Source: Planococcus citri
Lineage: Eukaryota > Arthropoda > Insecta > Hemiptera > Pseudococcidae
Reading direction: 5' to 3'
Assembly: GCF_950023065.1 (NCBI RefSeq)
Contig: NC_088681.1
Location: 61,848,836 to 61,912,835, forward strand
DNA: 64,000 bases
Every line of letters starts with the position of its first letter. The first letter of the stretch is position 1. Shown here piece by piece: positions 24,510-35,825 of the stretch. The notes below the pieces were generated by a model. The model searched no databases and had not been told where the DNA came from. It worked only from the letters and a program-made list of their open reading frames with translations. The position numbers were made by a program, and so were the translations under genes.

Positions 24510-25165
24510 ATTTTGAATTTTTCCAGAAAGTGCTGAAATTATATTTGAGCCTATAAAAATTGAGTTCTGGATCATCATCGACTTGTCTAGTAAGTCTATT
24601 TATATAATTGAGGCAATTTAAATTTCCAGTGGTGCATCTCGAGTGAGTTTTTGGTATGAGGCCAAAAATTCAAAAACTCAAAAAATTTTCTGTTCAAGGA
24701 AGAGTTATTAAATTTTTTCAGATGAATATATAAAATCTTCTCTAAAACCAACCCCTTGGATCCAAATTTCATAATTTTTGGTCTTGTGAAGCCTCCAGGA
24801 CGATTTTAGAACTTTTCCACGATTTTCAAATTCGTCTCAAAGGTGCTGAAATTGACTTCAGTGGCTGAAAATTGAATTCTAGCTCATTATCAGCCTATTT
24901 AGTGAGTCTATTTTATACCTATGTAGTTGAGGCAATTTCAACTTTCAGTGACACGTCTCGAGTGATTTTTTTTGTACAACATATGAGACCAAAAATTCGA
25001 AAACTCAAAAATTTTCTGTACGTGGAAGAATTTTAATTTTTTTTTTTTTCAAATGACTATAAATGTACTCTAAAACCAACTCCTTGGATCCAAATTTCAT
25101 CATTTTTGACCTTCTAAAGCCTACAGGATGATTTTAAATTTTTCCACGATTTTCGAATTCGTCTT
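24510..25165. repeat. Two-copy tandem duplication, period ~328 bp
   Basis: CTTGGATCCAAATTTCAT occurs at 24755 and 25083. Both copies share in order a CCACGATTTTC(A/G)AATTCGTC segment, a 'GAGGCAATTT' segment, TCTCGAGTGA and CCAAAAATTC(A/G)AAAACTC. The copies are diverged, so the duplication is old. The unit mentions 'AAGCCTCCAGGA' but is otherwise distinct from the foldback family. Confidence 0.65.
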
Positions 25166-27085
25166 GAATGAAACAAATTGGCCAAAGTTTTTGAAAATTT
25201 GATCTCGAGTGGCCGAAAAACGATGTTGTAGGAAGTTGATTTTGAAAAAAAAAAGAGGACAGGTCTGAGCAAAGCGAGGGCGAAAACTTTGAAAATTTTG
25301 CATTTTACGAGAACTACAAACAATGTTTTTTTTTCAAGCAAGAAGGTTTTTTTGGCTTTTAAAATTTTAGAATTTGAAATTTTTTTTCGGATGTTACGTA
25401 ATTTTGAAGAAAAAAGAGAACAGGCCTAAATGAGGGGGAAAACTCTCGAAAATTTGTATTTCGAGAGGCGTAGGTAAAATTCACTTGGAAAATAACACAG
25501 TTGGCACGCAAACAACGTCTCTCGTCAAAAATACCTCTAAATTTTCTTAGTGACTCCTGACCTCACAATGGCAAACCCATTTTCCAATTCCTCTCCATGA
25601 AATAGGTAAATTTTCTCTTTCTTTCATCTCTATTCCACTGTCAGTGTTAGTTTTACGCGCTCAAGTACCTCATAGGTAGCTCTATAATATATGCGAACAC
25701 GTATTCGACCAGACCAGAGTACAAGGGGAGCAAGATTATTGGTTACTTGAGTCAGGTACTCGGTATCCAACTGGCAACTACCTTCTGCCAGAAATACGTT
25801 GTTTAAACAAGACCAGGGCAACACATCGAGTCGCAGCACGACGGTGTAATCTTTGTTTGAAAATTAAGATACTACACATTTCACCTTTTAACGACACGTC
25901 GCTCGTATACCTTTCATGCAGCGATGGAGACGGGGGTGGGGCCGATTAATACCAGGGTTAAGTTTACAAAACTCGCCGATGAACTTTGGCTGGCGTAAGG
26001 TCTGTTATCTCGAATGACCAGATGCTTTCGCGTATAGTACGTACTTGTCCCCATATTACACAGCCCGGACGAATAATGGTATGCCGACAAATTCAGCGGA
26101 CCGGAGCATATTTTACCACTTCGCCATCGTCATCGTCGTCCTTGTCGTATGCACCGATTGCGTCGCACTCGCCAGCTTTATTATCGCGATAAATATTCGC
26201 GCAGTGAAAATATCTCCACGTAGTACGTAGTACGTAATACGTTTACTATACTCTGCATAGTACAACGAAACGGTATGTTATGTTATGCGAAGAAAGGTAA
26301 AACGATGCTTGAATGCTCGCTGCTAGCTCCGTTTAGCGTATTTTTTTGCTCGTTCTATCCTTCGCTCGCTTCGTTTTGGTTAATTATACGGTACCCTGTA
26401 ACGAGCGCAGAATTTTTCTAACCGTATCTGTTTCCTGAGTAAGATATGCCCGGCTACCAATGGTCAATGTTGTGGTTGAGATACGATGATGCTCCGCGTA
26501 ATGGTGGTGGCGGTGCAGGTTTGTCCCTCGAGAGAAAAAAACACAGCTTTGCGCCATCCTTCGGTTGCAAATTAGGTCGGTTTTTCGTCGAATCGTTGAG
26601 GGATGTAAATAAAAGGATATTTCGATGGATTTTTCTTTTTAAAGGAAGTTTCTCCGTTATCAAAAGCTCAACGTGTTGCTACGTAAGCTGTGTGTTGATC
26701 AAAGTTGCATCAATTTCGAGTAATCAAAATCCAATGCTTTGAAACTAATTACCTAAATTGACATGAATATGCTTCGAAGCTGAGAAAAAATTGATAAAAT
26801 TGCCTATCCAAAAATTGTAGAAGATGGCAAAATGACGAATTTCGATAATTTTTTTTTATAAGAACCCAATAAAAAATGAGGAAAAAATGAATTGAAATTG
26901 TCTAAAAATTGGTTAAATTGAGTTATAAATCGTTGAAAATTAAGAAAAATGCCATAGAATGGTATAAGTAATTGATTCGAAAATTGTTGGAAATTCAGGA
27001 AATTGGCTCATAAAATGAACGAAAATAATTTTTGAAATTCAATTTTCTCAGTTTATGAGCTTTTTATGATTTGCTTTTCACTGTT
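25166..27085. other. No gene seen
   Basis: Complex sequence from ~25500 to 26750, with near-palindromic ACGTAGTACGTAGTACGTAA at ~26217-26238 and a TATGTTATGTTATG run at ~26274. It becomes AT-rich toward the satellite. No open frame has a recognisable domain. Confidence 0.4.
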
Positions 27086-27089
27086 TTAT

Positions 27090-29491
27090 GACAAAATCTT
27101 CACATTTTCAAATTCATTATTGATAATTTGAAAATGATTCGTTCGCGAACGATTTAATCGGAGGAAAAAAATGAATCGCAAAAGAACGAATCACCATTAA
27201 ATCAGACTAAGTAAGATAAAAGATGAAAAATTGAAATTGATTCGTTTGAGAATAATTTTCCCAAGAACGACTGATTCACTTGGAAATCAAATCACATGAT
27301 TTCGTTCGCGAACGATTTGCTCAGCGAGAAAAAATCGTTCGCGAACAACAGATCTATTCATAAAAATTGTGTTTGTGAATGATTCGTTCGCGAACGATTT
27401 GTTCAGTGAAGAAAAATCGTTCGCGAACGAATGAATCACTGAAAAATCAATTCAGGTATGGATGGCATGACGAAACTTGACAGTTTCTTTACATCATTAA
27501 AACTGGACTCAATTCGTTCGCGAACGATTTGCTCTGAATTAACAAATCATTTGAGAGCGATTGAATCGTATCAATTGAAATTCAGTGAAAGAGGACGTGT
27601 CGAAATTTGACTTATTCAAATCCATCTGCAAAAATTAGAGTTGATTGGTTTGCGAACAGTTCGCACAGAAACGAGATGAATCATTCGAGAACGACTGAAT
27701 CTCTTGGAAATCAAATTACATGAAACACGAAAGACAAAATGTAACGATATTTGACCCATCATTGAAAATTGCGAAAATTCGTTCGCAATTGATTTGCTTG
27801 GAGGAGAAAAATCGTCCGCGAACGAAGTAATCTTTGAAAAATAAATCAGGTACTACTTATTACGAAGATTACATGGTGAAACTTCAGTCTTATGCAATTC
27901 TATCATCAAAAGAACCAAACCGTTTGCGAACGATTTGCTCAAAATCTGCAGATCGTTCGAGAACGACATATCTATGGATTAAAATTGCGATTATGAATGA
28001 TTCGTTCGCGAACGATTTATTCAGTGTAGAAAAATCGTTCGCGAACGAATGAATCATGAAAAATTGATTCAGGTTTAGATGGCATAACTTATTCAAATCC
28101 ATTTGCAAAAATTGGAGATGATTCATTCAAGAACGACTGAATCTTGTGGAAATCTAATCGAATAATGCACGACGTATACAAGACAAAACGTGAAATTCGT
28201 TCGAATTCATCTATGAAAATTATGAATGATTCGTTCGCGAACGATTTGCTTCGAAGAGAAAAATCGTTAGCGAACGAGTGAATCACTGAAAAATGAAATT
28301 TGCTATAAATGACATGACAAAACTAGGCAATTCTAAACCAACCATCGAAAGCTGGACTCAGTTCGTTCGCGAACGATTTGCTCACAATGTACAATATCAC
28401 CCAAAAATGACAGATCTATCAATAAAAATTGTAATTGTGAATAATTCGTTCGCGAACGATTTGTTCAGTAGAGAAAAATCGTTCACGAACGAATGAATCA
28501 CTGAAAGATGGAATCAGCTGTAGATGACATTTCAAAACTAGGCAATTTTAAACCAAATATCAAAATCTGGAATCATTTCGTTCGCGAACGATTTGCTCAG
28601 AATCTACAAATCACACTAGAATGACAGATCTATCGATAAAAATTGTAATTGTGAATAATTCGTTCGCGAACGATTTGTTCAGTAGAGAAAAATCGTTCGC
28701 GAACGAATGAATCACTGAAAAATGAAATTTGCTGTAAATGACACGACAAAACTGGGCAATTCTAAACCAACTATCGAAAGCTGGACTCAGTTCGTTCGCG
28801 AACGATTTGCTCAGAATCTACAAATTACACGAGAATGACAGATCTATCAATAAAAATTGTAATTGTGAATAATTCGTTCGCGAACGATTTGTTCAGAAGA
28901 GAAAAATCGTTCGCGAACGAGTGAATCACTGAAAAATAAACTCAGGATAGATGACATGACTTATTCAAATCCATCTATGTACAAAAATTGGAGTTGATTC
29001 GTTCGCGAACGATTTCCTCACAATCTACAATATCACGCGAAAATGATAGATCTATCAATAAAAATTGTAATTGTGAATAATTCGTTCGCGAATGATTTGT
29101 TCAGTGGAGAAAAATCCTTCACGAACGAATAAATCACTGAACAATGAAATCAGCTGTAGATGATGTGTTAAAACTGGGCAATTTTATACCTATTATCAAA
29201 AGCTTGACTCAGTTCGTTCGCGAACGATTGGCTCAGAATCTACAACATCACGCGAGAATGACAGATCTATCAATAAAACGAATAATTCGTTCGCGAACGA
29301 TTTGTTCAGTAGAAAAAAAATCGTTCGCGAACGAGTGAATCACTGAAAAATGAAATTTGCTATAAATGACTTGACAAAACTGAAAACTGTGCAATTCTAA
29401 ACCTACTATCAAAAGCTGGACTCAGAGTTCGTTCGCGAACGATTTGCTCACAATCTGCAAATCACGCGAGAATGACAGATCCATCAATAAA
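27090..29491. repeat. Palindrome-bearing satellite array (TTCGTTCGCGAACGAA), left part
   Basis: Well over fifteen copies of the perfect palindrome CGTTCGCGAACG or one-base variants occur here. From 28445 the array settles into a regular unit: the phrase TTCGTTCGCGAACGATTTGT followed by TCAG starts at 28445, 28659, 28873, 29081 and 29286 (spacings 214, 214, 208 and 205 bp). Each unit carries three palindromes, followed respectively by ATTTGTTCAG, by AATGAATCACTGAAAAAT, and by ATTTGCTCA. Left of 28.4 kb the units are more irregular. Translated frames here are meaningless repeats. Confidence 0.85.
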
Positions 29492-30494
29492 AAAACACTC
29501 ACGCAACTAGCGTGAGATAACCGGCTTTTCATAAACATGATCGATTATTTTTTTTAAATAATCGATTAATCGAAAGAGAAAATAATAATCGTTAAACGAT
29601 TATTTTTCAGGCCCGATTAATCGATTAATAATCAGCCCATCATTACCCATCGAGTTCCTAACAACAGGCATCGAAATAGAATTTTGAAAATAAAAAAGGA
29701 CTTTAAGGACCTTTTTTCACCAAAAAAATGACTAAAAAATGACCTTTAAATTACCGATTTCTAGGCGTTTAGACCCAATATCAACCAACACAATTCATTT
29801 TATTTGCTATGAACTGATAAAATTTCAATCTAAAAATGTATGCGGCAAAAAACTTTGAAATTATTTTTATTTGAAATATTTTCATGAAACTAACAACTAA
29901 TAATAACATCCAGGCCTTTTTTTTGTAGTTCTTTTCTGAGGGGAACGCTAAATTGAAGTTGCAAGTCCCTAATTTTCATCCCCCCTGTACATAATTTGAA
30001 TTTTTGAAAAATAGAATCGAAGTATCTACCCACACCAAATTATTTTCGAAAACCCTTCTTAATAATTCATTATTTGATCGAAACAAAGGCAAAATTACTG
30101 CTCGAGCGGAGCAAAAGCTTTAGAAAATTTGTAATTTGGAATGTAGAACAACATCAATTTTAATGAAAGGATTCGATTTTTCTGATCTCAACACTTTTCA
30201 AAATTGGTGGGATTACTTCAATTTTTCAGTGATTTTTTGGATTCTTTGGAAATTTTTGTTTTTCAAAGGATGGAATTCCTATACTATTTTTTTGCTTTCT
30301 TTCTTGCCACTCATGTCAATTTCTCGCCTTTTTCTTGGTTTCTTGCTATTTTCTTGCCAGTAGACACTCACACTGAGGTAAAAACTTGAATGCTACATTT
30401 TAGATTTAGAGCAATTTCCTTTCATCATAATTCTGATCTCGGTTTCGCTTTTTACTATTCTGATAATTCACAATTTTTTGAAAAAGTTACCATT
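29492..30494. other. ~1-kb non-satellite interruption of the palindrome array
   Basis: The satellite unit stops after GATCCATCAATAAAAA and resumes at 30495 with GTTCAGTAGAGAAAAATCG. The interruption begins with a hairpin, CTCACGC-AACTA-GCGTGAG (29498-29516). It continues with a cluster of AT palindromes around TAATCGATTAATCG (29530-29635) and then ordinary AT-rich sequence. Part of one satellite unit, including its palindrome, is missing at the junction, so this is replacement or insertion with deletion. No target duplication is visible to me and no coding frame is recognisable. Confidence 0.55.
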
Positions 30495-31065
30495 GTTCAG
30501 TAGAGAAAAATCGTTCGCGAACGAGTGAATCACTGAAAAATCAATTCAGGTATAGAAGACATGACGTATTCAAATCCATATACAAAAATTGGAGTTGATT
30601 CGTTCGCGAACAGTTCGCACAAAATGAAGGTGAATCATTCGAGAACGACTGGATCTCTTAAAAACCAAATCAGATAATACACGAAAAGACAAAATAATTC
30701 AACATTCTTTGATTCATCGATAAAAATTGCGAATGATTCGTTCGCGAACGATTTGTTCGGAGGAGAAAATCGTTTGTGAACGAATGAATCGCTGAAAAAT
30801 AAAATTAGCTGTAGAGGACAATGTGAAAACTGGGCAATTTTAAACCTCTTATCAGAATCTGGACTCAGTTCGTTCGCGAACGATTCGCCCAGAATTTACA
30901 AATCATTCAAAAACGACTGAGTCTTTATCAAATCAAATCGAGCGAAAGAGATGCGGTAAAATTCGACTTTTTCAAATCCGAAATTAAAAATTTGGAGATG
31001 ATTCGTTCGCGAATGATTCACTCACAGGTGAAAAAATCATTCGCAAATGATTGAATCACTGATGA
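30495..31065. repeat. Palindrome-bearing satellite array, right part
   Basis: The array resumes with the same unit, with palindromes near 30510, 30600, 30738 and 30868 and a decayed one near 31004 (GTTCGCGAATGA). It ends at about 31065. The units here are more diverged than those at 28.4-29.4 kb. Confidence 0.75.
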
Positions 31066-34000
31066 ATCAAATCAAGTGAAGATGCTACGATGAATCTTGA
31101 CTTCAAATGCTTACCTACGATTAAATGAACAAAGCATTTGACGAGAACATTTTTTAGAAGCAAATTTTCCACACAAAAAGAAGATTTTATTTAGAGCTCA
31201 ATTTTTTTTTAATTCCTTAAAATCTCGAAATATTCTGGGATTGAGCAATTCCAACTGGGGAAATGTTCTTTTCAGGTCGTATTCTGATCTCTAATTCGTT
31301 TTGAGGGTGACCTTCAACCCAAGTGAGATTTTGGCTCAAATTAAAAAAAAAAAATACTTCAAAATTCGTATTCAAAATATTACGTCCTTCTCTCGAATCA
31401 ATTACTTCCTCCCGTCCTACTAGAAACTTTTTTTTTCGACCTTTAAAAATGCACTCGATTCGACCCATTCTGAATAATTTTCCTCCAATTTCTCACACCT
31501 TCATTCCCGAACAATAATTCCCAATCACCTATAAAAAAATTATCAAAACAGTATTATAATTCCATCAACAAAACAACCTATAAATTCAACCCTTTCCAAA
31601 AGCACGAAAACATCTCGACGAAACTCGTAATTGTTTGAAAAACGGCCCAATTCGCGTTGAATTTTAATTTACCGAGCACTTTCGTCTGATTTATCTTTTC
31701 TTATTCTCGTTGTCTTCGCCTCCTAACGTTTTCTTTCGCAAGAGCAGATTTTTCATTTGTTTTGTTTAAAATTCGTCGCTGTAGGTCTAATAGAGAAAAA
31801 AATTGAACCTTTATATTCTTACATAATTTATAAACCTTAAGAAAAGAGAAAAATTACGACCGAGTACAATTGGAAAAACATTTCAGTACCAGGTTCATCG
31901 TCGTTACATTTAAAAGCGATATGAAATATTAATAAAGGCACTTTATAACCCAAGAAAACCTATTTAAACATTAATGAAAGTCGAATATTTGAGAAAATAA
32001 AAAAGCTTTTTTTTTAATTTTACGTAAATTTTTTCGGCTTTATAGAGGCTCTTTGTTGTACGATAAAGAAACTACAAGAAACAGGTGCACGGTACAGCTA
32101 GAGGGGGATAAAAAGGAAACAATTATTCCGTATACAGTTGAAATGACAGCCCGGTGTTAAAATAAGAGCCGAGGTAAGCTTTTACACGAAAAAAATAAAG
32201 GAAAAAAATACCGAATCGAAACCGATAATTTATTTAAATTACAGGCATATACAGAGAAAAATTCGTTTCACCGACAAAAAGATGGTAAAAAAATATCCTC
32301 GGAAGGGAAGAAAACACCCAGCAGACTGTATTATCTTCGGTAATGTAATGATACGGTGAAAATTTAATTACAAAGGGAACCGACTACTACTATCGAGTAC
32401 ACATAGATACCTATATACATTTTCTCGCCCAATTCTTTTCTCATTTCTCGTCTGGGTATCCTTTTTTTTTCTCCTCTCAAAAACCCCTCCTCTATTAAAG
32501 TTTAAAAAGAAATTGCTAGTGACTTTAACAAATTAAATTACACCCGTTGGCAATCGTGCCAATAATTAAATAGCGAAGAAAAAAAGCAATCTTGTCGTCT
32601 AAAACAAAGTTTTCTTGTATCGGTTTCCATTCGCTTGTAGATAAAAATTTCGTCGGATAGATATTCGAAATTAATCCTCGTTAAAATTGCTTTTTCACCC
32701 GACGACGAGTTTGTGTTTTTAATAAAAATTCGTTTCTCGTTCGAACGCAATTTTTGATGGATTTCTATAACCCTGCCCAACACTTCAGGATCCATTTACT
32801 CAGTGTTGTTTTGGCCAAGGACGTAGAGAATATTAAAATATGTTGCCCTCTCGCTCTCTCCAACTCTTCCTAGGTGGATTTTCCTTCTTTTCAGGACGCT
32901 CGAACGTATCTCGACACGATTTCGCCTTCGTACTATACCGAGTGCACAACTATACGAGTACGAGTAGTACCAACGTAGAAAAAAAATACCAGCGAAATTG
33001 CCGCCTCGTCTGTGAAAAAATATACGCCAGAAAGCTCGTTTAATTAAATGGAAAAATCGTAATTTTAAATGGCAATTTATTAACGTTTGAAGTTCAGGAG
33101 TGTTTCATATTTTCCCTCTCAGTCGTCGTCGTCGGTTTGCTGCTTTGCTTTGCTTTCGCAGCAATTAGCTTTATTTATGCGGCGAAAAAGAAACGATAAA
33201 TTTTCACCGATTTTCTCCTCGTGCTCGGTCTTCTTTTTCAGCCAGCCCGTTATACCATTTTAATTATTCCACGAATCCGAATCCTACACCTTTTTGCTAT
33301 GGTTTAACCTTCAAACGATCGTTCTATTCGTGGATTCGATTCGATCCGTCTCGAAAACGAATACTCTACACGTTCCAATACGATTGCGAGAGAAAAGTTT
33401 TATACTCGGATAGAATGAATTATTCGCGAATAAAAGAAATTCGCAGATTCGGAGACGCTTTGAAGCCAGTCCATTTTCGTAATTATTTTTCAAATCGCAA
33501 ATTCGTCGGAATTTAGTATATTTCTATACGTTCGAATGTGTCAGTATATTATTCGAACCTATGAGAATTTTTTTTTCTGTGTATCGTGCATACTTCACTC
33601 GATTAGGGTACGAATTCCAAGAATGTTTACGTTATTAAACGTTTTATTTCTTTTTTCTGAAGCGTTTTGTACGTAATATGTGTACATTACGAGTAGGTAT
33701 ATGAAATGCCATAAAGTGTCAAAGACACGAGATAATCATCCAGACTGTTTCGTATATACGTGTATACAAAAGAGTTTCTTTCGTTCATTTTACACTGTCG
33801 TGTCGTAATTACATATTATGTGTACTTTTACCTTAGGTGTTGCGTGTAATTCATTATAGAGCTCTTCCAAGTTGTAATTTATTAGCTATGAGATATTGAA
33901 AAGTGCTAATATTGACGAAAGTATTAAATTTGATTTACCTACTAAATTGAAAATAATGAAAAAAATAACGCCCATCTTCGTGGAACCGAACCAAATTACT

Positions 34001-34180
34001 AATTTCCTGAAAAACAAGCATGTGAGTTATGTACATTGTACATACGAGTACCTATCATTAAACATTCTTTTCTTGGAAAGCATTCTTTATTCGAGGAAAA
34101 TATGATAATTTTTTTGTCCAAGAGATACTCAGCATTACGTGATTCGTTTTTAAATACAGTGTACAGGGAATCTTTTGGAG
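31066..34180. other. No gene seen; complex AT-rich DNA
   Basis: No repeat family or supported exon is visible. Frames at 32538-32795 and 33311-33493 (minus) have no recognisable motif. The stretch looks like ordinary intronic or intergenic DNA. Confidence 0.4.
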
Positions 34181-34182
34181 CA

Positions 34183-34196
34183 CTCCTGGCGCAGAA
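34183..34196 (-). repeat. Dispersed 14-bp word, copy 3 (reverse orientation)
   Basis: The plus strand reads CTCCTGGCGCAGAA. Read on the minus strand it is GGGG-TTCTGCGCCAGGAG-TGCTCC, which includes the extended GG...TG flanks seen in several copies. Confidence 0.85.
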
Positions 34197-34199
34197 CCC

Positions 34200-35300
34200 C
34201 CCTAACATTTTTTTCGTGTTTACGCTAATATTTGATTGAATTTTAACGAGTAGTGACCATTAATTGGTTGTTTGGAGGGCAAGAGTGTGGGTTTGGATCA
34301 TTTCGTGACAATTTTCACTTACGAGGATCAAAGATAATGTAAGTGAAATCATTGTAAGGTATCTATAGTCTTTCAGGAAATAATTTTTCTTCACTTTTTT
34401 CGATTCTTTTAAAATCACTTTTTCCAATTTCATGGATTTTTCAAATATTTACTATACATACATTCGAAATAGCGATGGAAGGGAGGAGAGGGGGGTTAAA
34501 AATGTTTCAAACGTCACCAAGCATAGTTGCCAAATTTATTGTAAGATCAATTAATTTTCTTCCAATTTCAATTTTTTTGGAAATTTTTCTGTGAAAAATT
34601 AGACTTTGTTAATTTTTTTTGTGTGTGGGGGAGAGGGGAGGTCGAGTGGAGAGCTTTTTAAAAATTTGAGTAAAAAAGTAGCGATTTAAAAAAAAAAGTC
34701 GACCAGGTACCATCAATTTTTGGTAATTTTCAATTATTGAGGAGAAGGAGGAAGGAGGGGGGGGGTGTCAATTTGACAAATTTTATCACAATTTCTTCAG
34801 TTTTTGCAAATCATCATTCAATTTTGAGAATTTTCGATTAATTCTTGGTATTTTTCAATAATCTAAACACTCAAGCAGTCTGTGCAAAATTTTACTCAAA
34901 TGAGACATTTTCTGAAATAAAATTTGAGAACGAAAGTCCTCAGTACTCGAAAATTTCAACAACCTGGAATATTCTACGCCATAGAATTATACGCTGAATA
35001 GGCTATTATGACATTTTGCAATTTTTTGATTATTTTTGTAATGTTAACGTCCAAAGGGAGGCGAAAAAATGAGAAAAAAATTGAAACTATCGAAAAAAGT
35101 AATAAGTTAAAGGTATGGATATTGAGATCTTAATTTTCGAGGGCACTGACTTAGGTTCTGAAACCTGCTTGACCCTGGAATCAAAATTACTTCCCTTGCA
35201 GGAGGCTTGGACCTCGAAATTTCTGAAAATATTGCAAGAGAATCGAAAATGTAAAATTGAATATTTTTTGAATGAGAAATTCGGACCAAAGAGATAGACG
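34200..35300. other. No gene seen; G-rich microtracts
   Basis: AT-rich sequence with several purine tracts (for example GGAGGAAGGAGGGGGGGGG at ~34750). No coding signal. Confidence 0.4.
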
Positions 35301-35302
35301 GA

Positions 35303-35316
35303 TTCTGCGCCAGGAG
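35303..35316 (+). repeat. Dispersed 14-bp word TTCTGCGCCAGGAG, copy 4
   Basis: Exact match followed by TGAAAG. It lies exactly 72 bp upstream of copy 5, in direct orientation. Confidence 0.85.
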
Positions 35317-35374
35317 TGAAAGTTTTTGCTTTGACTGTTGAAGATGGAAAATTTTTACTGGAGAGGCGTGCGGG

Positions 35375-35388
35375 TTCTGCGCCAGGAG
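35375..35388 (+). repeat. Dispersed 14-bp word TTCTGCGCCAGGAG, copy 5
   Basis: Exact match in the context GCGGG-TTCTGCGCCAGGAG-TGAAAAG. It shares the TGAAA right flank with copy 4 but the rest of the 72-bp spacing is unlike, so this is not a simple tandem duplication of a longer unit. Confidence 0.85.
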
Positions 35389-35704
35389 TGAAAAGTTTCC
35401 ACTCTCAATCCCCTCAGAAGTCAAAATGCACAGCAAAAATTGAAAGGCATTCGCCTTTCTTTTCTTCACGTCTGGAGAAGTGATTTTCTATTGGAATTTC
35501 TAGATTAGAGTCATCAACCCCCCCCCCTCTTCTCCCTTCTCCCCATCAATTTCAAAATTTTTATGATACTTTCTTTGTGAATATTCATTTTTGGCTCATG
35601 GCTCTTCGAGATTGTTTAATTTTTGTTTTGGCCTTCGACCATTATTATTTCCTATAGGTATCTGTTGATTGATCAATAATTTTATAACCAACTAATCCAC
35701 CTTA

Positions 35705-35783
35705 ATTTTTCTTTGTTTCAGGTGAGTACAAATTTCCTTCCATAAATGTGTAGAATATGAACTCAGTATGAGAATAAGTAAGT
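35705..35783 (+). promoter_or_regulatory. Candidate recursive splice site 2 with downstream donor
   Basis: TTTTTCTTTGTTTCAG is joined directly to GTGAGT (junction 35721/35722). A second good donor, GTAAGT in the context GAATAAGTAAGT, begins at 35778, which would define a 56-nt 'RS-exon'. Site 3 at 53.2 kb has nearly the same layout. Such juxtaposed sites are known in long insect and vertebrate introns and are removed in successive splicing steps. Confidence 0.5.
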
Positions 35784-35825
35784 AATTTTATAATCCTTAT
35801 GATGAAAGTTACATAATAGTCAGAG

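Noticed and set aside
27140..31020. Evenly spaced palindromic repeats, reminiscent of a CRISPR array
   Set aside because: The spacers are themselves repeated, spacing is irregular, three contexts alternate within a ~210-bp unit, and the context is eukaryotic. It is a satellite.
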